A stretch of DNA of 33,258 bases from a virus. The stretch is from IMG/VR virus record IMGVR_UViG_3300010885_048194, positions 1 through 33,258 of that record. One strand, written 5' to 3'. The notes beneath the pieces were generated by a model. That model was not told the origin of the DNA. It worked only from the letters and a program-made list of their open reading frames with translations, and did no database searches. Position numbers and translations under genes: made by a program. Of the stretch, positions 21,062 through 29,970 are shown piece by piece; the first letter of the stretch is position 1, and each line of letters begins with the position of its first letter.

Positions 21062-23553
21062 TGGAAGTTATACAGAAAAATATTTCAAATTTTATAGAGA
21101 ATCAGTTTCCATCTATCTATAGAGAAGAAGGACCTGTGTTTGTTGAATTTGTTAAAGAATATTATAAGTGGTTAGAAACAGAAGGTCCTCTTCACTATTC
21201 TAGAAATTTCTTTGAATATAAAGATCTAGATGAAACTACTGAACAATTTTTATTATATTTTAAAGAAAAATATTTAAAGAATATTCAATTTGAAACTACA
21301 ACAAATACTAGACAACTCTTAAAACATACATTAGACTTATATAGATCTAAAGGTACTGATAGAGCTATAGATTTATTATTCAAACTTGTATTTGGCGTAC
21401 CATCAGAAGTATATTATCCTGGTGAAGATTTGTTCTCTCTTTCATCAGGTGTATGGAAAAAACAAAAATATTTAGAATTAAATATTAGTAAAGAAAATGT
21501 AAAATTATCAGGAAAAAGTATAACTGGACAAAGCAGCGGTGCTACTGCTTATGTAGATGCTGTTGTTAGAAAGAGGATAAAAGGACGTCTTATTGATGTA
21601 GTTTATATTTCGTCTTTAAATGGAAATTTTAAAACTGATGAAGCTATTAACAGCACTGATGATATATTGGGTGAAGGAAAAAAACCATATATAATTGGAT
21701 CATTAAATGAAGTATTAGTAAATACATATGGTGTTGGTAGTGGTTATGCAATAGGTGATATAGTAGATTTAAATTCAGGTTATGGTACTGGTGCAAAAGC
21801 AAGAGTATCTAGTGTTGCCAACACTATTGGAACTGTAGCTTTTGAATTAGGAAATGGTGGATACGCATATACGGCAAATGCAGAGATTTTAATATCCGAT
21901 AAAGTTTTAACACTAAGTAATGTTGTTACTTCTAATCTTACTGTTAACAACTATTTTGAAATATTTAATTCAGTTAAACAACCATTAGCTAATATAAATT
22001 TTAAAAATGCTACTGGAACATTCACCGCTGATGAGTATATCTATACATACTATCCAAACAATGTTGTACGCGGTGTAGGAAAAATCATATCAACTTCTAC
22101 AAATACTGCAACAAACGGTCAGATCTTTATCATAAAGTATTCTGGCAATTTACAATCAAACGTATTTTATACAACTGGAAATACAATATCAGCAAACCAA
22201 TCTGTTTCAAATGGTTATGCTGATAGAACAGTTACCGCAAATGTTATTGGCGTATCTAGCAATATTAGAATTTATAGTGTTAACAGTAATAATACTTTTT
22301 TCGCTAATAATATTGTATATCAAGTTGATCCTAGTTCTAACACTGTTATAGCAAATGGTACTATTATAAAGTATACTACTACTATTGGTTCAAATGGTGT
22401 ATTAACTTTGGCAAATACATATGGTGTATTTAGAAGAAGTTTACCGATTTATAGTAATAATCTTATAGCAAATGTTGGTTCTGTTGAATTAAAAATAGGT
22501 GTTATTGATCCATCTTTTGTATATTCAACACATTCTAATAACTATGTTTATTCTAATTCACAAAACTATAATACAAGTGCAGTTTTAAAATCTGTAAGTA
22601 CTGGATCTGGCGCATCATTTTCTATATCAAATGACTTAATATATACAGAATATGTTGATATTAATACTAATCTTATTGACCAAGTAAAATCAAATTCATT
22701 AATTGGTGTTTGGTCATTTAATAGTATGCCAACAGCAAATTTAAGTACAACTATAAAAAATGCTTTAAATTATTCTAATACACAAATTGGAAAAATATAT
22801 GCACTAACAGGATTTAATCCAGGTTTTAATTATAGTGCTCCACCATTTGTTTTAGTGTATGAACCAAAAACATATCGTTATCTCAAACAGGATGTTATCT
22901 TGACTGTAGCAAATGTGACAGCAAGTTATATTGTCGGAGAGTATGTAACACAAGATAGTAATGATTCTAGAGGTATAGTTAAGTTTGCAAATTCAACTAC
23001 TTTGATATTAGAAAGATTAAGATTCAAGAATCCTAATAATTTTATTATAACAACAAATAACGCAACAAGAATATACGGTGAAACTGGTGGTTCTTATGCT
23101 AATGTAACTAATGTTCAAATACAAACCACATCTGATTATCTTGGATTTAATGCTGTAATTAATGATGAAACACAAACATCAAACGGTGCTATAAATGAGT
23201 TGCAGATATTAGATTCTGGTTACGGGTTTATGAAAAATGATATTGTTAGTATTACTTCTGCAAATAATGAATCATTAGCTTCAGGTAAGGCTGTATTATT
23301 AACGCAAGGTCAAGCCAGTGGATTCTATACAAAAAATGATGGATTCTTAAGTGACAGTAAAAAACTATTTGATGGTATCTATTATCAAGATTATTCATAT
23401 GAAATCCAGTCTTCTGTAAAACTTAATAAATATGAAGAGATGTTAAAACAAGTTCTTCACTTGGCTGGAACAAAGTATTTCGCAAGATTCATATATTCTG
23501 ATATATTAAATGCTCAAGTTAATATATTAGATACAGATATAACGGTAGAATAA
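21061..23553 (+). CDS. 7: Baseplate wedge protein gp7-like, with repeated beta modules
   Basis: This 830-aa protein matches the C-terminal third of T4 gp7 (1032 aa). FVEFVKEYYKWLETEGP, then TRQLLKHTLDLYRSKGTDRA and IDLLFKLVFGVPSEVYYPG align with T4 FCEAYIQYLSDGYG, DFYSTKGIEASYKFLFKVLYNEEVEIE. The T4 N-terminal part is missing. The rest (about 150-780) consists of beta modules such as GQSSGATAYVDAV, GTFTADEYIY and SYIVGEYVTQDSND. A conserved C-terminal block (YEEMLKQVLHLAGTKYFARF) ends the protein. It starts in TAATG with gp6. Gp7 anchors the wedge to gp6, gp8 and gp10. Confidence 0.78.
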   Translation: MEVIQKNISNFIENQFPSIYREEGPVFVEFVKEYYKWLETEGPLHYSRNFFEYKDLDETTEQFLLYFKEKYLKNIQFETTTNTRQLLKHTLDLYRSKGTDRAIDLLFKLVFGVPSEVYYPGEDLFSLSSGVWKKQKYLELNISKENVKLSGKSITGQSSGATAYVDAVVRKRIKGRLIDVVYISSLNGNFKTDEAINSTDDILGEGKKPYIIGSLNEVLVNTYGVGSGYAIGDIVDLNSGYGTGAKARVSSVANTIGTVAFELGNGGYAYTANAEILISDKVLTLSNVVTSNLTVNNYFEIFNSVKQPLANINFKNATGTFTADEYIYTYYPNNVVRGVGKIISTSTNTATNGQIFIIKYSGNLQSNVFYTTGNTISANQSVSNGYADRTVTANVIGVSSNIRIYSVNSNNTFFANNIVYQVDPSSNTVIANGTIIKYTTTIGSNGVLTLANTYGVFRRSLPIYSNNLIANVGSVELKIGVIDPSFVYSTHSNNYVYSNSQNYNTSAVLKSVSTGSGASFSISNDLIYTEYVDINTNLIDQVKSNSLIGVWSFNSMPTANLSTTIKNALNYSNTQIGKIYALTGFNPGFNYSAPPFVLVYEPKTYRYLKQDVILTVANVTASYIVGEYVTQDSNDSRGIVKFANSTTLILERLRFKNPNNFIITTNNATRIYGETGGSYANVTNVQIQTTSDYLGFNAVINDETQTSNGAINELQILDSGYGFMKNDIVSITSANNESLASGKAVLLTQGQASGFYTKNDGFLSDSKKLFDGIYYQDYSYEIQSSVKLNKYEEMLKQVLHLAGTKYFARFIYSDILNAQVNILDTDITVE

Positions 23554-25598
23554 TGGCAACGAAAAAAGTTACTATACATAATAAACATCATATAGCTACG
23601 CAGTTCTTAGAGTCTGTTTCTGAAACAACTAATACTGCTTACTATGTGTTTGTCGGCGATCAATATGATAGAGCCCAACTCAGAACAATTTCTGATAGTG
23701 ATAGGGATATCATATTTGACACATATCAAAATATGATTATGGGTAAAAGAGTAACTCCTAATAATATGAAACTATCGATTAGAAATGTACCATATGTTTC
23801 TAATACAAAATATGCTATGTATGATGATCAAGACCAATTTCTTTATACAAAAGATTATTATGCTGTTGTTAATGCAGCTTCATATTATCATGTATATAAG
23901 TGTTTAGACAATAATGCTAATGGTTATTCAACTATTACACCTGATATTTCACATATTGTTGGTGGAAATACAGATCTATATGAAACTTCTGATGGATATC
24001 GTTGGAAATATATGTATTCCGTTTCTTCTGCTGATAAAACAAAGTTTTCAAATGAAAGTTATTTTCCAATAGTAGCTAATAGTACTGTAACAAACGCTGC
24101 TGTAGATGGTTCTTTACAAATTATAAAAGTAATTGACGGTGGAAGAAGATATGATAATTATACTGAAGGAACATTTATCGGTACTCAAATAAAAGTAAAT
24201 GGCAATTCTACTTTATATGAGATAGCAAATAGTTCATTAAGTACATCTAATGGATTTTATACTGATTGTTTAATATACATTTCAAGCGGAACTGGTGTTG
24301 GACAATATAAAAAGATTACTGATTATTTTACTAATTCTAATGGAAATTATATAGGAATTGAATCTGCCTTTACTATATCGCCAACAAACGGCTCTGAGTA
24401 TGAAATATATCCTAATATTAAAATAGTAAGTTCAGGAACTGAAACAATCAATGCAGTAGGTAGAGCACTGATCAATTCTACATCAAGTAATAGTGTTTAT
24501 AAAATAGAAATGCTTGATCATGGCGCCGGATATACGTATCACACTGCTACTGTGCAGGCTAACTCAATAGTAAAGGCTTCTAACGGATTTGTTGAAGCAA
24601 GTATTAGACCAATATATTCTCCGCCAGGCGGACATGGATATGAAATAGAAAATGAATTATATTGTACTTCAGCTATAATAAGTGTAGAGTTCTCAAATAG
24701 TGAGAGCAATACCATACTAACATCAAATAAGTTTAATCAGGTTGGTCTATTAAAAGATCCGATGTTTAATAATGTAAAGTTAACTTTTAATAATCTTGTT
24801 GGTAATTTTACATCAAATGAAAAATTAGTTAAAGTACATCCAGTTAGAATTAATATAAATGCTGTATCAAATTCTACAACAGCAAACATTAATTGTTCAA
24901 CTGCCGATTTTGTTAATCAAGTTACTGCTGGTGAAAAACTAATAATAATGAAGTCTGATTCTTCTGATTATTCGTTGGTAACAGTTAATTCTATAGTAAA
25001 TTCATCACAGATAACTCTTACTTCTAATAGCAATTTTACATCAAATAATGTATGGATATACATTCCAAATATAACATCTAATGCTTATGTTAAGGATATC
25101 CTACAGGCCAATTCTATGATACTTGCAAATACTCAAGGAATTTTTGCAACAGGTGATTTAGTTATTGGTGAGCAGTCAGGCGCCTTTGCTAATATTAATA
25201 CAGTTATTATTAGTGATGTATCTAAAGGATTCAGTACATTTATACAGCTTAATAAGTTTACTGGAAATTTGGTTTCCGGAGCTTTCACAGAAAATGAGAT
25301 AATATATCAAACAAACACATCTGTTGCTACCGGCACCCTGCATTCTACTATAAATACTGTTAGTAATGGTGTCATACTTTATGTATCAAACAGCACTGGA
25401 AACTTCCAATTTGGTAATGTTGGAAATGTTTCTTATACTGTTATTGGATCAAATAGTTCTGCTATAGCCCATGTCTCTAATTCTTATATTGGGGAACTTG
25501 TGTTTGGTTCTGGTGAAATTCTTTATCTCAATAACATTGAAGCTGTTGAAAGAAGTAACACGCAAAAAGAAACTTTTAAAATAATTTTTGAATTCTAA
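23553..25598 (+). CDS. 8: Baseplate wedge protein gp8-like, enlarged
   Basis: This 681-aa protein is twice the length of T4 gp8 (334 aa). The first 180 residues match gp8: HHIATQFLESVSETTNTAYYVFVGD, YYHVYKCLDNN and DGYRWKYMYSVSSADK. The last 25 residues (ILYLNNIEAVERSNTQKETF) parallel T4's MIYMENRPPIIMAMDQTEEINILF. The middle is made of beta modules (FTSNEKLVKV, GIFATGDLVIGEQSGAFANI). It begins in TAATG with gp7. Gp8 is a wedge dimer between gp7 and gp10 in T4. Confidence 0.82.
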   Translation: MATKKVTIHNKHHIATQFLESVSETTNTAYYVFVGDQYDRAQLRTISDSDRDIIFDTYQNMIMGKRVTPNNMKLSIRNVPYVSNTKYAMYDDQDQFLYTKDYYAVVNAASYYHVYKCLDNNANGYSTITPDISHIVGGNTDLYETSDGYRWKYMYSVSSADKTKFSNESYFPIVANSTVTNAAVDGSLQIIKVIDGGRRYDNYTEGTFIGTQIKVNGNSTLYEIANSSLSTSNGFYTDCLIYISSGTGVGQYKKITDYFTNSNGNYIGIESAFTISPTNGSEYEIYPNIKIVSSGTETINAVGRALINSTSSNSVYKIEMLDHGAGYTYHTATVQANSIVKASNGFVEASIRPIYSPPGGHGYEIENELYCTSAIISVEFSNSESNTILTSNKFNQVGLLKDPMFNNVKLTFNNLVGNFTSNEKLVKVHPVRININAVSNSTTANINCSTADFVNQVTAGEKLIIMKSDSSDYSLVTVNSIVNSSQITLTSNSNFTSNNVWIYIPNITSNAYVKDILQANSMILANTQGIFATGDLVIGEQSGAFANINTVIISDVSKGFSTFIQLNKFTGNLVSGAFTENEIIYQTNTSVATGTLHSTINTVSNGVILYVSNSTGNFQFGNVGNVSYTVIGSNSSAIAHVSNSYIGELVFGSGEILYLNNIEAVERSNTQKETFKIIFEF

Positions 25599-25607
25599 GG
25601 GGTTTAA

Positions 25608-28600
25608 ATGGCTATCGAAACAGATCTCAACGTATCTCCATATTTTGATGATTATGATGAGACAAAGAATTTTCATAGAGTTTTGTTCAAGCCTGGAGTA
25701 TCTGTTCAGGTTAGAGAACTTAACCAAATGCAGGCCATATTACAATCACAAGTCGAAAGATTTGGGAATAATATTTTTAAGCGTGGTACTATTATTGATG
25801 GATGTAACTTCTCATATACCAACACTATTAAATATGTAAAGCTTTTAGATAATGATATTGATAATAACCCAGTATCGGTTGATTATTTAAATCAAAAATT
25901 TAGAATTAAAAATTCTAATAATGTTGTAGCACAAATTGTTGATGTTTCTGATGGTTATGAATCAACTGAACCAAACCTAAAAACTCTTTATCTTACTTAT
26001 TTAAACGCCGGATCTTCTGGCAATGAATATAGTTTTGCCCCTGATCAAGAATTAACTGTATATCCAAAAGATTATAATCTTGGTTCAATCATTATTAATA
26101 ATGGCGGTATTGCTTTCTCAAATTCTGATAGCATTGTTATTACACCGGCTATAATTGTAGACACTACGACTGGTTCATTCACTAATGGCCAATATATTAT
26201 TGACCAAAGCACAGGTGCAAATTTAGAAATTATAGAGGCAGATAATACAACCCTAGCTTCATCTGGTTATAGTATCTTAAAAATTAAACCTAGAGATGTT
26301 GATCTTGCAAATTCTTCTGCTACTGCAAATTCTTGGACAACAGGTTCTAACACAGAAATAAGAAATGTTAGCAATACAACCGTAGCCACTATTGTTGGTA
26401 AAATTGGTGTTGGTGCTACAGCTACATTAAAAACAACTGCTGCCGGTAAAGTATCAGAAATTGCTATAGTTAGTAGAGGTATAAACTATAGTATTGTTCC
26501 TAATATTAGAGTAAGATCACCAAATAATAATGGTGGTCTTGCATCATTAAGTCTAGAAGCCAGAAATTATGTTCAAAAAATAAAAGTGGCTTCAGGAACT
26601 GAAGCTATAGGAAATAGTTATCAATTTTCTGTTGGACCTGGTATCATTTACCAAAAAGGTCACTTTATTAAAGTTTATCCACAATCTATTATTGTATCAA
26701 AATATGATAATGTTCCTAATAATGTATCAGTATCATTTAAAACTTCAGAAGATATTATTAGTTCAAACATTGATACATCATTACTCGATAACGCTCTTGG
26801 TACACAAAATGAAACGGCACCAGGTGCTGATAGATTAAAGCTTACAGCAAATCTAGTTATTTCTAATACCGATTTAGCTGAAGCAAACGCAGAAGCATAT
26901 ATCCTTACGAGTTTCTCAGAAGGTGGACCATATAGACAAAATCAATTTACTGCCTACAACGTTATCAATGACGAGATGGCAGAAAGAACAAGAGATTCAA
27001 GTGGCAATTTCGTACTAGATCAATTTAATGTAACTACAAGATCTCCTGCAAATTCTGCATTTGAAGGAAACACAGTTTCTGTTATTGTTGATCCAGGTAG
27101 AGGATATATTAATGGTTATAGAGTTGTAACAGATACAAACTATGTGCAAGATATTAAAAAAGGTATTGACACAGTTACAACAAACACATTTAGTATTAGC
27201 TTAGGTTATCAGAATTTTGTTAGAATATCAGATGTTGCTGGTCTTTTCCAGTTTAATACTGGTGACCAAGTAGAACTATATGATACTGCAAGAGATTATA
27301 TCTCTAATACTTCTTTGACTATAACCGAAACAATTGCTCCTACTGGAAGTAGAATTGGTTATGCAAGAATGAGATCTATGATCTTAGAAAATGGAACTGC
27401 TGGAACCAATTCGGCCGTATATAGACTTTATCTTTTTGATATAGATATAGATTCTGGCAAAAACTTTAGAGATGTTAAGAGTATTTACTATAACGGTGCA
27501 GCAGTTGATGGTATTGCAGATGTTGTTTTAGATCAAGATCCTACCACAGAACTTCAAGTAGCAAACATTAAAGGTCGTGGTAAACTATTATTTGATACTA
27601 CAAAGTTCCTAAAAAATGCTAATAATGTAAAGTATATTTACAGAACAACAACTTCAAATGCGTCTTTAAATGCAGCATCAGGAAGCGTTACACTTTCATT
27701 AGCTGCAACACCGGATGAGTTTTTTCCATACAATGGCACATTAAGTGATGAACAACTTAAAGAAATATACATTGCTCCTGCACAAGAAGGTTTGATTGCA
27801 AACGCAGCTATTACTGGAACATCAAACGCACAAACCACTTCTGCAAATCTTGTTGGTACTGGAACAAGCTTTATTGCAGATCTTAGAATTGGAGATTATG
27901 TTTATGTGTATGCTAATAGTACAGCATACGCTAAAAGATTAGTAACAAACATTGTTAACAATACATTTATTCAATTAAATTCTAATCTATCATTCTCAAA
28001 TACTACTTCTTATGTTAAGAGATATTATCCTAAATATGTTCCAATTCCATTTGGTGATAGAGATGGTTACTCTGCTAATGTAGATTCTAATAATAACATC
28101 TTAACAATTAATATGAATCTTCCTGTTCAAACTCCTAGCAATTCAAATATGATTGTTGCGTATAATGTTAGAAGAGATGGTGCAATACAAGGCACAAAGA
28201 CAGCTCAAAGAAACGTATTTGTTAAACTGTCAATGGCCAATAATGAAGCAAATAATACAGGACCATGGCATCTGGGTGTTTCTGATATTTTCAGACTTAA
28301 GAAAGTTTATTTAGGAACTAATAGTTCTGTAAATACAAATAGCACAAATGTTACTGAATATTTTTATGTTGATCATAATCAAACTGCAGATTATTATGAT
28401 CAAGGTTATCTCTATATAAAACCAGATATTAATTTTAGACCTAATACTTCAAATTGGTTACTTGTACAAGTAGATAGATTTAACACATCTACTAATGGGT
28501 ATTATACACCTGTATCATATCTATCAGCAAATGCTGCGCAAATATCTAATGTTGATTCTAAATCATTAGATAATTTAACAACACAGATTAATACACTTGA

Positions 28601-29933
28601 AGTGCCAGAAATGGTAACAGATCTGAATATGTATTATGATCTACTAACAACCTTTGACTTTAGACCTGCAGTTATATCTGCAGCGAATCTAACATCAAAT
28701 GTTGCTGCAGCTACAGTCAATCCTCCAAGTAATACTATACTCAACCTTGGTTCTTCTGAAAAGAAATTCCCATATCCTGGTTCAATTTTAACAGGAACTA
28801 TTGAATATTATACAGGAAGAACTGATGCTGTTTATATTAATAAAAATAACACAATTAGTATTAAGTCTGGATCATTAGATGAGTCTGGCCATGATACTAA
28901 GTTACCACAAAAAACTCGTGATAGCATAAGAATCTCTATGCTAAAGATTCCAGCATATCCAACTATTCCACAAAATCCATCAGCAAATGTTCAAACAATT
29001 TTAAATAAAAGAATTGCTAGCGAAAGATTATTGTATGGAAGAATTAATAATAAAATAGTTAGGGATGTAATCACTGGAAACGACATTAAAGATATACAAC
29101 CAAAAGCATATAAAATGAGAGATATTGCTCGTATTGATCAGCGAGTAAAGAATCTAGAATATGCTGTATCTTTAAGTTTATCAGAAAGTCAATTAAAGAA
29201 TAAAGTAATTCCAAGTTCAATATCACCGGATATTAACAGATTTAAATATGGTTTCTTTATTGATGACTTTACAAATAATAATTTTAGCGATGAAAAAAAT
29301 CCAGAATTTACATCGTTCTTAGATATACAAAATAAATTATTATATCCACTCACTGAAGTGTTGCCAATAAGTCTAGATACAGGTGATATATACGATCTTC
29401 CATATGAAGAAGTTACACTAGTATCACAAAACATTGCTACTGAACCAGTAGTAGCTACTGAACCAGTATCTGGTGGCGGTGGAGGTGGCGGCGGTGGCGG
29501 TGGAGGCGGTGGAGGCGGTGGAGGAGATGACGGCACTGTTATAACTCCAGATGGTGATGGCGGTGACACTATTGTCTATGATGCGGAAGATGGTGGTGAT
29601 ACTGGTGATACTGGTGATACTGGTGATACTGGTGATTATCCACCTGAGCCAAATGATGGTCTTCCTGACCATTATGAACCTGATGGTGGCGGAGAAGTTA
29701 TTAATCCAGTAACAGGTGATGATCCTCTTGAAAATGGATGGGCAGGAAATGAACATGGCGACCCAGAAGATAACGATGATGAAGATGACGCACCAGATGA
29801 CGATGATGATGATGATGACGGCGGCGGCGAAGGTGGCGACGGCGGTGGCGGCGGTGGCGGCGATGGCGGTGGCGGCGATGGCGGCGATGGCGGTGGCGGC
29901 GATGGCGGTGGCGGTGGCGGTGGTGATGAATAA
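25608..29933 (+). CDS. Large DUF4815-type baseplate/tail structural protein with Gly/Asp-rich tail
   Basis: This 1441-aa protein begins with the DUF4815-like pattern NVSPYFDDYDETKNFHRVLF, PGVSVQVRELNQMQAILQSQ and VERFGNNIFKRGTIIDGC. A conserved virion-protein core runs to about residue 1285 (DFRPAVISAANL, RIDQRVKNLEYAVSLSL), including several beta modules (GSFTNGQYIIDQSTGANLEI). The last 155 residues are low-complexity: 18 consecutive glycines, four TGD repeats, then Asp- and Gly-runs ending GGGGGGGDE. Homologues in T4-like phages of marine bacteria are structural. It may replace T4 gp9/gp10-level parts. AAGGGG precedes the ATG. Confidence 0.75.
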   Translation: MAIETDLNVSPYFDDYDETKNFHRVLFKPGVSVQVRELNQMQAILQSQVERFGNNIFKRGTIIDGCNFSYTNTIKYVKLLDNDIDNNPVSVDYLNQKFRIKNSNNVVAQIVDVSDGYESTEPNLKTLYLTYLNAGSSGNEYSFAPDQELTVYPKDYNLGSIIINNGGIAFSNSDSIVITPAIIVDTTTGSFTNGQYIIDQSTGANLEIIEADNTTLASSGYSILKIKPRDVDLANSSATANSWTTGSNTEIRNVSNTTVATIVGKIGVGATATLKTTAAGKVSEIAIVSRGINYSIVPNIRVRSPNNNGGLASLSLEARNYVQKIKVASGTEAIGNSYQFSVGPGIIYQKGHFIKVYPQSIIVSKYDNVPNNVSVSFKTSEDIISSNIDTSLLDNALGTQNETAPGADRLKLTANLVISNTDLAEANAEAYILTSFSEGGPYRQNQFTAYNVINDEMAERTRDSSGNFVLDQFNVTTRSPANSAFEGNTVSVIVDPGRGYINGYRVVTDTNYVQDIKKGIDTVTTNTFSISLGYQNFVRISDVAGLFQFNTGDQVELYDTARDYISNTSLTITETIAPTGSRIGYARMRSMILENGTAGTNSAVYRLYLFDIDIDSGKNFRDVKSIYYNGAAVDGIADVVLDQDPTTELQVANIKGRGKLLFDTTKFLKNANNVKYIYRTTTSNASLNAASGSVTLSLAATPDEFFPYNGTLSDEQLKEIYIAPAQEGLIANAAITGTSNAQTTSANLVGTGTSFIADLRIGDYVYVYANSTAYAKRLVTNIVNNTFIQLNSNLSFSNTTSYVKRYYPKYVPIPFGDRDGYSANVDSNNNILTINMNLPVQTPSNSNMIVAYNVRRDGAIQGTKTAQRNVFVKLSMANNEANNTGPWHLGVSDIFRLKKVYLGTNSSVNTNSTNVTEYFYVDHNQTADYYDQGYLYIKPDINFRPNTSNWLLVQVDRFNTSTNGYYTPVSYLSANAAQISNVDSKSLDNLTTQINTLEVPEMVTDLNMYYDLLTTFDFRPAVISAANLTSNVAAATVNPPSNTILNLGSSEKKFPYPGSILTGTIEYYTGRTDAVYINKNNTISIKSGSLDESGHDTKLPQKTRDSIRISMLKIPAYPTIPQNPSANVQTILNKRIASERLLYGRINNKIVRDVITGNDIKDIQPKAYKMRDIARIDQRVKNLEYAVSLSLSESQLKNKVIPSSISPDINRFKYGFFIDDFTNNNFSDEKNPEFTSFLDIQNKLLYPLTEVLPISLDTGDIYDLPYEEVTLVSQNIATEPVVATEPVSGGGGGGGGGGGGGGGGGGDDGTVITPDGDGGDTIVYDAEDGGDTGDTGDTGDTGDYPPEPNDGLPDHYEPDGGGEVINPVTGDDPLENGWAGNEHGDPEDNDDEDDAPDDDDDDDDGGGEGGDGGGGGGGDGGGGDGGDGGGGDGGGGGGGDE
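29472..29525 (+). repeat. 18-codon polyglycine run
   Basis: Eighteen GGN codons in a row, using GGT, GGC and GGA in mixed order, so it is not a simple single-codon slippage product. It begins the low-complexity tail of the DUF4815-type protein and is far more GC-rich than the surrounding genes. Confidence 0.9.
29592..29636 (+). repeat. 9-bp tandem repeat ACTGGTGAT (four exact copies plus one variant)
   Basis: Four perfect ACTGGTGAT units (29601-29636) after a GGTGGTGAT variant encode (TGD)4. Perfect identity at the DNA level suggests recent expansion or contraction. Confidence 0.9.
29790..29930 (+). repeat. Asp-run and GGC/GGT/GAT-rich tail
   Basis: Codons for a run of eight Asp are followed by about 100 bp of GGC/GGT with interspersed GAT/GAC, encoding GGDGGGGDGG-type repeats to the C-terminus. 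It is a sharp GC-rich island in AT-rich sequence. Confidence 0.85.
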
Positions 29934-29970
29934 TACTAAATAGCATGTAAAGAAAATAGGGAAATATTAA

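Noticed and set aside
29592-29930. Possible CRISPR-like or regulatory direct repeats
   Set aside because: The repeats are short, in frame and translate into TGD and GGD motifs, so they are protein-coding low complexity.
29189-29946. Minus-strand ORFs with polyproline and Arg-His repeats
   Set aside because: They are shadows of the polyglycine and Asp/Gly repeats of the DUF4815-type gene.
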